A stretch of DNA of 51,265 nucleotides from Phytophthora quininea (GCA_011947345.1 JAAVTG010000196.1:1-51265), one strand, 5' to 3'. Shown: positions 14,201 to 24,380, numbered from the stretch's first letter. Numbers and translations: made by a program. Notes: generated by a model from the letters alone, not told the origin.

Positions 14201-17200
14201 CCACGGGACCAAGCCGCAGCGTCCGCCATCGTCGACGCCGCTGCTGCGCATGACGGCGACACATCCAACGCGCAGCGTACCGCACCGGTCGGCCAACGCT
14301 CGCGCCAATCCGCCGCGGTCACTACCAGCGACCACTCGATCGCCACGACCACAGTCACCCCCGCAACGTGGCTTCAACGCTCCACGGGACCAAGCCGCAG
14401 CGTCCGCCATCGTCGACGCCGCTGCTGCGCATGACGGCGACACATCCAACGCGCAGCGTACCGCACCGGTCGGCCAACGCTCGCGCCAATCCGCCGCGGT
14501 CACTACCAGCGACCACTCGATCGCCACGACCACAGTCACCCCCGCAACGTGGCTTCAACGCTCCACGGGACCAAGCCGCAGCGTCCGCCATCGTCGACGC
14601 CGCTGCTGCGCATGACGGCGACACACATCCAACGCGCAGCGTACCGCACCGGTCGGCCAACGCTCGCGCCAATCCGCCGCGGTCACTACCAGCGACCACT
14701 CGATCGCCACGACCACAGTCACCCCCGCAACGTGGCTTCAACGCTCCACGGGACCAAGCCGCAGCGTCCGCCATCGTCGACGCCGCTGCTGCGCATGACG
14801 GCGACACACATCCAACGCGCAGCGTACCGCACCGGTCGGCCAACGCTCGCGCCAATCCGCCGCGGTCACTACCAGCGACCACTCGATCGCCACGACCACA
14901 GTCACCCCCGCAACGTGGCTTCAACGCTCCACGGGACCAAGCCGCAGCGTCCGCCATCGTCGACGCCGCTGCTGCGCATGACGGCGACACACATCCAACG
15001 CGCAGCGTACCGCACCGGTCGGCCAACGCTCGCGCCAATCCGCCGCGGTCACTACCAGCGACCACTCGATCGCCACGACCACAGTCACCCCCGCAACGTG
15101 GCTTCAACGCTCCACGGGACCAAGCCGCAGCGTCCGCCATCGTCGACGCCGCTGCTGCGCATGACGGCGACACACATCCAACGCGCAGCGTACCGCACCG
15201 GTCGGCCAACGCTCGCGCCAATCCGCCGCGGTCACTACCAGCGACCACTCGATCGCCACGACCACAGTCACCCCCGCAACGTGGCTTCAACGCTCCACGG
15301 GACCAAGCCGCAGCGTCCGCCATCGTCGACGCCGCTGCTGCGCATGACGGCGACACACATCCAACGCGCAGCGTACCGCACCGGTCGGCCAACGCTCGCG
15401 CCAATCCGCCGCGGTCACTACCAGCGACCACTGATCGCCACGACCACAGTCACCCCCGCAACGTGGCTTCAACGCTCCACGGGACCAAGCCGCAGCGTCC
15501 GCCATCGTCGACGCCGCTGCTGCGCATGACGGCGACACACATCCAACGCGCAGCGTACCGCACCGGTCGGCCAACGCTCGCGCCAATCCGCCGCGGTCAC
15601 TACCAGCGACCACTCGATCGCCACGACCACAGTCACCCCCGCAACGTGGCTTCAACGCTCCACGGGACCAAGCCGCAGCGTCCGCCATCGTCGACGCCGC
15701 TGCTGCGCATGACGGCGACACACATCCAACGCGCAGCGTACCGCACCGGTCGGCCAACGCTCGCGCCAATCCGCCGCGGTCACTACCAGCGACCACTCGA
15801 TCGCCACGACCACAGTCACCCCCGCAACGTGGCTTCAACGCTCCACGGGACCAAGCCGCAGCGTCCGCCATCGTCGACGCCGCTGCTGCGCATGACGGCG
15901 ACACACATCCAACGCGCAGCGTACCGCACCGGTCGGCCAACGCTCGCGCCAATCCGCCGCGGTCACTACCAGCGACCACTCGATCGCCACGACCACAGTC
16001 ACCCCCGCAACGTGGCTTCAACGCTCCACGGGACCAAGCCGCAGCGTCCGCCATCGTCGACGCCGCTGCTGCGCATGACGGCGACACACATCCAACGCGC
16101 AGCGTACCGCACCGGTCGGCCAACGCTCGCGCCAATCCGCCGCGGTCACTACCAGCGACCACTCGATCGCCACGACCACAGTCACCCCCGCAACGTGGCT
16201 TCAACGCTCCACGGGACCAAGCCGCAGCGTCCGCCATCGTCGACGCCGCTGCTGCGCATGACGGCGACACACATCCAACGCGCAGCGTACCGCACCGGTC
16301 GGCCAACGCTCGCGCCAATCCGCCGCGGTCACTACCAGCGACCACTCGATCGCCACGACCACAGTCACCCCCGCAACGTGGCTTCAACGCTCCACGGGAC
16401 CAAGCCGCAGCGTCCGCCATCGTCGACGCCGCTGCTGCGCATGACGGCGACACACATCCAACGCGCAGCGTACCGCACCGGTCGGCCAACGCTCGCGCCA
16501 ATCCGCCGCGGTCACTACCAGCGACCACTCGATCGCCACGACCACAGTCACCCCCGCAACGTGGCTTCAACGCTCCACGGGACCAAGCCGCAGCGTCCGC
16601 CATCGTCGACGCCGCTGCTGCGCATGACGGCGACACATCCAACGCGCAGCGTACCGCACCGGTCGGCCAACGCTCGCGCCAATCCGCCGCGGTCACTACC
16701 AGCGACCACTCGATCGCCACGACCACAGTCACCCCCGCAACGTGGCTTCAACGCTCCACGGGACCAAGCCGCAGCGTCCGCCATCGTCGACGCCGCTGCT
16801 GCGCATGACGGCGACACATCCAACGCGCAGCGTACCGCACCGGTCGGCCAACGCTCGCGCCAATCCGCCGCGGTCACTACCAGCGACCACTCGATCGCCA
16901 CGACCACAGTCACCCCCGCAACGTGGCTTCAACGCTCCACGGGACCAAGCCGCAGCGTCCGCCATCGTCGACGCCGCTGCTGCGCATGACGGCGACACAT
17001 CCAACGCGCAGCGTACCGCACCGGTCGGCCAACGCTCGCGCCAATCCGCCGCGGTCACTACCAGCGACCACTCGATCGCCACGACCACAGTCACCCCCGC
17101 AACGTGGCTTCAACGCTCCACGGGACCAAGCCGCAGCGTCCGCCATCGTCGACGCCGCTGCTGCGCATGACGGCGACACACATCCAACGCGCAGCGTACC

Positions 17201-18101
17201 GCACCGGTCGGCCAACGCTCGCGCCAATCCGCCGCGGTCACTACCAGCGACCACTCGATCGCCACGACCACAGTCACCCCCGCAACGTGGCTTCAACGCT
17301 CCACGGGACCAAGCCGCAGCGTCCGCCATCGTCGACGCCGCTGCTGCGCATGACGGCGACACACATCCAACGCGCAGCGTACCGCACCGGTCGGCCAACG
17401 CTCGCGCCAATCCGCCGCGGTCACTACCAGCGACCACTCGATCGCCACGACCACAGTCACCCCCGCAACGTGGCTTCAACGCTCCACGGGACCAAGCCGC
17501 AGCGTCCGCCATCGTCGACGCCGCTGCTGCGCATGACGGCGACACATCCAACGCGCAGCGTACCGCACCGGTCGGCCAACGCTCGCGCCAATCCGCCGCG
17601 GTCACTACCAGCGACCACTCGATCGCCACGACCACAGTCACCCCCGCAACGTGGCTTCAACGCTCCACGGGACCAAGCCGCAGCGTCCGCCATCGTCGAC
17701 GCCGCTGCTGCGCATGACGGCGACACATCCAACGCGCAGCGTACCGCACCGGTCGGCCAACGCTCGCGCCAATCCGCCGCGGTCACTACCAGCGACCACT
17801 CGATCGCCACGACCACAGTCACCCCCGCAACGTGGCTTCAACGCTCCACGGGACCAAGCCGCAGCGTCCGCCATCGTCGACGCCGCTGCTGCGCATGACG
17901 GCGACACACATCCAACGCGCAGCGTACCGCACCGGTCGGCCAACGCTCGCGCCAATCCGCCGCGGTCACTACCAGCGACCACTCGATCGCCACGACCACA
18001 GTCACCCCCGCAACGTGGCTTCAACGCTCCACGGGACCAAGCCGCAGCGTCCGCCATCGTCGACGCCGCTGCTGCGCATGACGGCACGACCACATCCAAC
18101 G
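2278..18101 (+). repeat. 15.8-kb satellite array, 183/181-bp monomer, about 87 copies
   Basis: Counting between successive GCAACGTGGCTTC landmarks gives a full monomer of 183 bp. A common variant of 181 bp lacks one AC in GACACACATCC, and rarer variants carry small indels (for example a 4-bp loss near 2390). The array starts inside a monomer at TCGGCCAACG and ends near CACATCCAAC. The monomer is GC-rich, and I count about 30 CpG dinucleotides per unit. Because 183 is 61 codons and the unit lacks stops in two plus frames and at least one minus frame, long repetitive open frames appear on both strands. They switch frame at every 181-bp unit, so I regard them as non-coding. Substitution and indel variants concentrate between about 2.3 and 10.1 kb, while 10.2-18 kb is almost uniform apart from the 183/181 difference. 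It is not rDNA and not a CRISPR array. Confidence 0.97.
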
Positions 18102-18636
18102 TGGCTGTGGTGATCGTGGCGCTTTTCGTCTTAAGGACGCAATGTCAAAATTGAAGGACAGGAACATTTCAAATGAAGAGCATGGTGCTTTGATAAAATA
18201 GGAGCACGTTCCTTTCCAGTCAGCAACTATTTTGTTTTTGTGTAGTAGGTCGAGTCGCATCGCTTGTGCAGCATTTAGCACAAATACCGAAGCGCCAAAA
18301 ACATTGTAGTTTGTTCTATCCTTTGCCGCTTCATGAAACCATTCCATTAACAAGTGTACCAGCAATAAGCTAGTGCTGTGTTATTGCCTCCACGAACGCC
18401 CCCAGAAACCAACAATGTGTTGATAGCCAGCAATACGTTCTAGCCAAAAGCGCCCATCATTTACATCGCAGCAGTGTCGACCGCAACGCACAAAACACAT
18501 TCGCCATTAGGGCGTGTGTTCGTCGGGCTGGCGCAAAAATAAATTACAGCATTCATCGGACATATTTCTCAAACATGGGAGAAACATGGGCCTGCATGGC
18601 CCCGACATGGACAATAAAACATATCGTCCTAAATAT
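18102..18636. other. Spacer between satellite and DOT1-like gene (3' flank)
   Basis: About 530 bp of non-repetitive sequence immediately downstream of the minus-strand DOT1-like gene. It has several ACATGGG-type words near 18570-18610. No ORF here has a recognisable domain, and the frames entering from the satellite are shadows. Confidence 0.5.
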
Positions 18637-19514
18637 TCATTTCTTTCTGTACCAGTACATGTTGTGATACTTGCTAGACCATGAAACACGGACACGAATT
18701 TCTCGGTTGAGCTGCCAAACCGAACAAAACTTGCGTTTACAGCTGTCACGATGGCGCCAACATAGCTTGAGAGTGGTGAAAATGTTCAATAATCTTGGTG
18801 CGGTCGTCACAAAATCTACAACTGCAGCATTAGTGGATGGGCCAAAGACGAGGTTGTTGACAAAAACGACCGTGCTCGAAAACATGGCGGTCTTCGTGGT
18901 GGCGCGTGCTCTCCGAACGTCACCTTCGTAGATTGAAATCTTCTGAAGTCTAGAGAACTTGTTCGCCGCACCGCAAATAACGGACTTCGACAGGGAGGCT
19001 AGTGAAGCCTGAGTTTCAACACCAATTGCCATCCCCACTTGTGTCTCTAACGCCACTTGTACAACGATATTCCCGATTCCCGATCCGATGTCCAAAAGTA
19101 TATCGGTGGATTTAAGCGTGGGTAACACCGAGAGAATTGTCGTCACTCCATCTGCAGAAACCTCACCAGGATGGAGATCAGGTGAACTGCAGCTTGAATA
19201 AATTTCTTGCCGTGAAACAAACTGGAAATTTCAGCTACGGCGCTATGAGCATCTACGGCGTTCATTGGTAATATTTTCGTTCTTTTTGAAACCCCATCCA
19301 TACCATTAGCGTGAAATCTCCTCGGGAACTGATCCAGATTTGTGCCATGTGTCCTCTTCAAAGTCTTCAGCCAAATTTGCAGTTGCCGTTGAGTTTTCCC
19401 AGTCGATGCCATGCCCCGCCAAACCTCTCTCCAGTTAATCGTACGTCCCTGCTCCACCTGATCCTTTGCGAGTCGAAAAAGTAAAAGATCTTCGCCATCC
19501 GAGAAGTCTCCCAT
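18637..19514 (-). pseudogene. SANT/Myb-like + DOT1-like histone methyltransferase, one frameshift
   Basis: The C-terminal two thirds carries a DOT1-type SAM-dependent methyltransferase core: DILLDIGSGIGN (SAM-binding motif I), GVET shortly after, and VFVNNLVFG, which matches the DOT1 family FVNN.AFG signature. A basic, Cys/His-containing tail (RHRDSCKRKFC) follows, then a stop at 18637-18639. The N-terminal part has a SANT-like segment (LLLFRLAKDQVEQGRTINW, then FPRRF). Known DOT1 enzymes methylate nucleosomal H3K79; that activity here is inference. The SANT and methyltransferase frames are offset by one base, and the break is best placed at about 19214-19224, where one extra T would join them. 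I chose the ATG at 19514 because the SANT domain follows at once; an ATG at 19646 would add an unconvincing leader. The upstream region lies inside the right inverted arm, tying the gene to the element. Confidence 0.75.
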
Positions 19515-19588
19515 CCTTCTGTCCAAGCAAAAATGAGAGTACAGAGAACACAAAATAGTTCTTCCACTTGTTAAAAGCCGATGAATTG

Positions 19589-20296
19589 CTAAAACTGGCA
19601 GCTGATTCTTTGCTGAAGCTGCAAGGAGTCGTGTCGCACGAAGCATCGGGAGGAGCTCGTGCAACAAGCAATTTTCAAAGCTTGAAATGCGCGCCAAGCT
19701 CCGCCGCGACGGTTCGGCAAGTACTTTTCTCGGCTGGGCTCGCTCCGACGATTCGCGATCATGATTGGCGGAATTTAAAAACTCCGTCTCTGATTGGCCA
19801 TGTCATATTTGCTCTCAAGGTGGCCCCATGACAAAGTTGCGGGTGGCTCGGATCTCATTTTCCAATTTGCGGAGTCCGCCACGCCCCATTCCAGCACCCG
19901 TCACGCCGGCTGCGACAACTCGACACCTGTGTGAAGCTGCCACGATGGCCTCAATGCTGCCCTAAATCCATGATGCCGGCCTCAACGCGGCCCAACGCCA
20001 CTCGTACGCAGATCGTACCGCCCGGCACGCTGACCGACGCCCCATGTCGCCCCATGCTCTGCGATGCTGCCCGGCACGATCCCACCAGTCCACCACGCTG
20101 CCCAACGATTCGTAATGCGGTTCGGCAGGCTGACCAATGACTGTGCTGCTGTTCGCCAGTGCCGAACGCTCCACGATGCTGTCCGGCAGGCTGCTCGACG
20201 CTCGTGATGCCGTCCAGCAGACAACCCAATGCCCGTGCTGCACGTCGCTACGCTACACAAGACCCAATATATTGGGCATCTCTCTGCTCCAAATCC
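19589..20296 (-). repeat. Right inverted-repeat arm (708 bp)
   Basis: Reverse complement of 1267-1973 with only a handful of differences, including one extra A in the run near 19730. It contains the same 14-bp palindrome CCCAATATATTGGG at 20263-20276, close to the outer end. The inner part supplies the 5' region of the DOT1-like gene. The outer end directly abuts dynein-like coding sequence. Open frames of 60 to 90 codons in the arm occur identically in the other copy and show no domain, so I do not call them genes. Confidence 0.92.
19663..19800 (-). promoter_or_regulatory. Candidate promoter of the DOT1-like gene in right arm
   Basis: Reading the minus strand there are two GCCAATCA motifs (about 19799-19791 and 19770-19762), a TTTTTAAAT between them, and a GCATTTCAAGCTTTG stretch around 19690-19676 that partly resembles the oomycete initiator. 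The predicted ATG at 19514 lies about 160 bp further on. This is motif evidence only. Confidence 0.4.
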
Positions 20297-20917
20297 CTAA
20301 ACAACGCCTTTAACTTATCAGGTAGCTCGGCTCGTCCGGCGTACCCAGGGTTCATCGTGATGAACACGTTGGCGCTGGCATTCAGCTTGATAAATGTCCC
20401 TTTGAACAAGAACTTGTCAACTCCAGCCTTGTCGAGACCCCAAGTATCTTGCCCGCCAAGCTAGCAGCAAACATAGCCGAATGGATGCTCTGCGGTGGCT
20501 GATCCCTGGCGTTCGTGATCTTCCACTGTAAGATCCCAAGAACGGATGCAACATCAATCCTCATAGCCGAGAGCCATAGGCGCTGTGCTAGACCTCGCCA
20601 CTTGCAAGATCCACACGCTCGCGGGTTCTCTGTCGATGAAGCATAAGAGAGCGAGTACTGCTACCAGCCACTTCGTGTTCCAAGTCTGAATAAGTGTATC
20701 TCCATGTTGCATGTCGATCAGCAGCAGCGCTCCTCGTCGTCAACGTCAATCCAGACTTAGCATTGAACTGAAGTCGATCAATCACATTCCTAACGAGCTG
20801 CTCCAGACATAGGCACCGATCCACCATGACACCACATGAAGCATACCACAAAGCAACGTCCACGATGTCCTCACAACGACGTCCAGAATCCAAAGGCCTG
20901 ATCCAATCAAAAAACAA
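20297..20917 (-). pseudogene. Dynein heavy-chain fragment (AAA1 region), decayed
   Basis: The minus strand just outside the right arm encodes [20 protein letters not shown] followed by [13 protein letters not shown]. This is the hallmark dynein heavy-chain AAA1 sequence ([21 protein letters not shown]). Upstream, in shifting frames, are stretches resembling the linker and early AAA1 region (for example LEQLVRNVIDRLQF and RIDVASVLGIL), with the P-loop portion apparently missing. Several frame changes and stops make it a relic. The reading frame runs into the inverted arm at 20296 and loses similarity, so the element boundary coincides with truncation of this coding sequence. Confidence 0.65.
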
Positions 20918-21223
20918 CTATTCGTGGCGGTCTTCCACTTGTTTCTTACTTGATACTGTCCAGGCTATGGTAGTGAACTCCACCTGTTCCAGCCACAAGA
21001 CTGTACGGGAAGATGTCGCCAAGATCCAAGTTGCAGTCGTCTTCACTCGACACGAGCACATTGCGTAGACTGTCATCACTAAGGTCGCCACTGAAGTCCA
21101 GCAGCTGAAGACATCATGTCCTCAGCGCTGCACCTGGACTTGCGGTAAACGAAACGCCATCGATCCAAGTCGCAGGAAGCCGTAGAACACCCCCGGCAGC
21201 TAGTCGAGCAAAAGCTGCTGGTC

Positions 21224-21626
21224 TTACCGAAGGCCATCTTGGGCGGCCTCATGTTGGCGCCTCTCCGATCCCGTGGCAGTCCATGGTTCTCCCGGTAAGC
21301 AGACATTACCTGTTTCCAATGTGACCCAATTGTCCACGCCGTCGATAGGCGTGATGAACGTCTTGTTGGCGCCGATGACCCAACCGTGCAGGAAGACGCC
21401 CTCGATCTCGACGGAGTCCACCAGCGCGTCCACGTGCGCGAGGACACGGGCGTATCAGGGCATTTGGCTGAGGCGAAGGGTCTTGTACATCGCCTGCATC
21501 AACTCTGCGGCGCCGTCCTCTAACGAGTAAAAACCAGCAGAAATCTGAATTTGCTTGCTGCGTCCTGGAGCAAAGAGAGTGCTCTACGAGGTGCGAGGCA
21601 AAGTGTTCTCCACGGTACTGCTCCAA
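21224..21626 (-). pseudogene. Unidentified decayed coding fragment upstream of dynein relic
   Basis: Minus-strand frames here read like protein: MDALVDSVEIEGVFLHGWV followed by IGANKTFITPIDGVDNWVT, preceded in the same frame by AELMQAMYKTLRLSQMP and a stop. I do not recognise the family. Its strand and position suggest it may belong to the same dynein-like relic, but no dynein signature is present. Confidence 0.3.
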
Positions 21627-21676
21627 GTGTCATTTTTAAATTTGCGTGTTTGGCCATCCAATCACATTACAGTCAG

Positions 21677-21759
21677 AAAAAGGTACCTAACGTACCATTA
21701 TTGCAATAACGGATCGAAAACCTATCATCGATGATGCGATGTTCGTTAAGTACCTTTTT
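21677..21759. repeat. 83-bp imperfect hairpin
   Basis: AAAAAGGTACCTAACGTAC at 21677-21695 and the complement of GTTCGTTAAGTACCTTTTT at 21741-21759 match at 17 of 19 positions, with a loop of about 45 bp. It lies in AT-rich non-coding DNA and could be a small fold-back or a cruciform-type end of an old transposon. Confidence 0.5.
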
Positions 21760-21858
21760 CCAGTGTTTGACTTGAGTTTGTATGGTGACCCTTCAAACAG
21801 CAATGTATGGCGGTAACGATAGGGTTAACAATCAGTTCGCGAGTCAAGTAAAGGTGAT

Positions 21859-22360
21859 TTGGGGGTAACTAGAAAATCAAAATCTCCGCTAATAGCTGGA
21901 TGAATTTGCGGTTGTTTGTATCTTATATAGTTATGTCTAAAACCGTCATGATCTTCCGCAGCTACACAGGCTCAACCGTTCGCGAGAAAATCAGCCAAGG
22001 AGACGGCAAATTCTGCCGTTTTACATTAGCTTATATTTATTTATCCAAATAAAATAATGTATCATCAATATTCTACTAACGCTTACGTGGTGCATAGAAA
22101 CATGCAGTGCAACTGTACATTAAAACCACGCCAAATTTAAATAAAAGACTGTCCTATTGTCCAATAGGAAGGCGTGAAATTGAGTTTCTTGCCATAGCAG
22201 CACGAGATCAGGTGGAATCGATGCACGGGCCACGTGAATGTTGTTGTGTTATATTAACACTAGTATATGCCTACTATCACATGCTAAAGATCCTTAGGGC
22301 GTCTCCACCGCGGCAGCATAATGCTCCTGTGGCAGTAAACTAAAAATAGATTACCCCCAA
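21859..22360. mobile_element. Possible 502-bp MITE-like segment
   Basis: TTGGGGGTAA at 21859-21868 and its exact complement TTACCCCCAA at 22351-22360 bound an AT-rich segment without a convincing gene. The match extends only weakly inward. I see no target-site duplication (GAT on the left, CTC on the right). It may be a chance pairing. Confidence 0.25.
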
Positions 22361-22570
22361 CTCGCTCCACCGCAGGAACAAAATGGCTCCAGCAGCAAAT
22401 AAAAAGTTTTCGTGCGAGCAAACAGAGCCGATTTGCTTCGCCATTTGCTCCCCAACAGCAAATAAGTTGTCCGGCGCAAGTGACCTGGATATCTCAAAAC
22501 CTGCACTGGTGGCGGGACATTTTTTCGGACTGTGTTCGCGCCTCTCAAAGATCCACATACTGCGTTCGCT

Positions 22571-23523
22571 ATGACCACCAAGCCTGGCGCTCGTGGGCCC
22601 AACTGGATAAGCACTGAAGATCAAGCACTCACAAAAACATGGCTGGCAGTATCCAAGGACAGCATCGTCGGCACAGACCAGTCTGGGCCTGCATTCTGGG
22701 GACGGGCTACAGAAAAATACAACGAAACACGACCGCGACTCCAAGCCCGCTTCGAGCGTCACCAAAATGCAGTAGTGAACCGCTGGAAGACTGTCCGTCT
22801 TGCAGTAGGAAAGTTTTGTGGGTGTATCGCTGCTATTGAACAGCTTAATCAAAGTGGAAAGACTGATAACGATAGAATTCAAGATGCAATCACTATGTAC
22901 GAAGTCGAGCAAGACGAGCAATTCGACGTTTTGGAAGCTTGGCGAGAGCTTCGTCAAGAGCCGAAGTGGAAAGCGCTGCCAGATGCTAGATCATCACGCA
23001 AACGTAGCAGCAACCACGGCGAGGAGCATTCTATAGACACTCAAACGTATGGATCAATCGGAGTACTCGACACATCATGCAAAGACAATCGCCCAGTAGG
23101 CATAATGAAGCAAAAAGCAGCGCGATCTCAAGAAATGAGTAGCCAACAGCTAGCAGATGCTGCAGTCGAGATTTCAAGATCGTCACAGCGTAAGGCTGAA
23201 CTAGAAGAACAACGACTGAAAATCTTGGAAGAGAGAGAGGAAAATCGCATTATTTTCGCATCGTTGGAGGGATTAGACGAGCTTTCTGCGCGCATTCTGA
23301 AGATAAAAAGGAAAAAATATTGAAACAATTGCAGGATGAAGTCATCGTGGCTTCGGGCATAGAAGCTGTCGAGACGACGAGTGAAAATTGCGCAACAGAC
23401 AACACCAATCCTACCGCAGAAGGTATGCTTGTTCTGTTTACTTTTGCTGCAAAAATCTCTGAACTAAACTAGTTTTTTCTTTCCTTTTATTTCCCACAAG
23501 TGATCAACGAGCGCTTGCTTTAG
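22571..23523 (+). CDS. SANT/Myb-like protein with NAM-associated-type C-terminus (transposon-linked)
   Basis: From the ATG at 22571 the protein has an N-terminal SANT/Myb-like trihelix-type region (WISTEDQALTKTWLAVSKD, then GPAFWGRATEKYNE and NRWKTVRLAVGKF). A middle EWR/KW motif (LEAWRELRQEPKWKALP) and a charged coiled-coil tail (ISRSSQRKAELEEQRLKILE) follow. This arrangement is known from NAM-associated proteins linked to transposons in plants and oomycetes; I infer a DNA-binding role. The frame is interrupted at an A6 run (23312-23317), where one more A would continue into ILKQLQDEVIVASG. A GT..AG intron at about 23423-23500 then leads to a short last exon ending in TAG at 23521-23523. No partner transposase lies next to it. 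An LTR-like segment starts 38 bp downstream. Confidence 0.6.
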
Positions 23524-23561
23524 AATGACATGATTTCTCTCGGATCGGATCAGGTGCCATC

Positions 23562-24380
23562 TGTGGTGTGGAGATTTCTCCAAGATCCGTCAACGAACTG
23601 TCGCCTCCACTATTGGCTAATAAAAGGCGTCGAGCTGGACCAATGGCGACGCGAGGCGAAGGTTCAGTGAAGGTCGCTATCCCGAGGTGGCCGCTATTGC
23701 GAACCATCGCCTGGTCGTGAATCTTCGGATGGGTAGCTCCGACGGCGACGCTTGCGTTTCACTTGACATTTGTATAGATTCATAGATAAGGGTAGGATTA
23801 GAGAGTAAGAGCCCGAGAGGGCGACACAAACAGAGCAGAATTTTCCCCCGACTTCCCAAGCGGCCAAGCGTCCTAGGTAAGCACCTTGCCCTGTTGTCGT
23901 GGGTTATGCCTGCCAGCGAACACAGACCTTCGTGAAGTGAGTGTTCGTTTGATCAGGCCAAGAGTGAAGAGTGGTAGTTAGAGTGTATTTTGGTTGACCC
24001 TATTAATAGGGGAGTGTTGGGCGAAAGAGCCCTTGTGTGTGGAGTGCGGGTCGCATTCCAACGTGACTTCCAGCCGGAGTTATACCCCGGCGCCCCCGTA
24101 AGAGAGTCCACGGGACTAGGCAACCTTCGTCTGCTGGTGCCACGGGGTTTTGAGTGTGTGAGAGAGTGTTTGGACGTACAGGCGAAGACTCGTGCCTGTA
24201 GCGTCGGTTTATATTTGCCTTCAGCGTAGACAGTGAGCGGAAGCCACACCGGCTCGGGCAGGGTCGGATCTGGTTCCTTCAGGTCACGCCCAACATTCGC
24301 CTGACAATCTGGAAGGTGTATTGTTGTGTGCGGAAGCTCGCTGCTGCCTTAGCGTAAGTTCAGTGGATTCCTACACCACA
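23562..24380 (+). mobile_element. Solo LTR-like segment 1
   Basis: It begins TGTGGTGTGG and ends CTACACCACA, the TG..CA inverted ends expected of an LTR (9 of 10 positions complementary). It resembles the segment at 34261-35118 in ends, size and scattered internal blocks, for example a shared stretch with ACACAAACAGAGCAGAATTTTC against ACACCAAACAGAACAGTATTTT-like sequence. No gag, pol or primer-binding site follows, and the 5-bp flanks (CCATC and CTCGG) do not match, so there is no target-site duplication. I read it as an old solo LTR; orientation is taken from similarity to the second copy only. Confidence 0.55.

Larger units (their letters stand above)
1267..20296. mobile_element. 19-kb inverted-repeat-bounded element with satellite array and DOT1-like gene
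   Basis: The two ends are inverted copies of about 707 bp (1267-1973 and 19589-20296) that differ at only a few positions I could find. They enclose a 15.8-kb satellite array and a SANT plus DOT1-like methyltransferase gene. Both arms stop matching abruptly on the outside (after GGATTTGGAG on the left and its complement on the right). I see no target-site duplication: the outer flanks read GGACCC on the left and CTAAAC on the right. No transposase or integrase was recognised inside. It could be a non-autonomous or derived transposon, a segmental inverted duplication, or partly an assembly product of a hard repeat. The structure is seen directly; mobility is inferred. Confidence 0.45.

Noticed and set aside
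2416..17170. Long open frames (200 to 870 codons) across the satellite on both strands
   Set aside because: They are tandem translations of one monomer, open in several frames at once, and they change frame at each 181-bp unit. No start context or domain supports a protein.
2278..18101. CRISPR array or rDNA
   Set aside because: The repeats are contiguous without unique spacers, the unit is 183 bp, and no rRNA motif is present.
2278..18101. Centromeric satellite
   Set aside because: The array is bounded by inverted arms and contains no evidence of centromere identity. As far as I recall, the characterised Phytophthora sojae centromeres are built on Copia-like elements, so this cannot be claimed.
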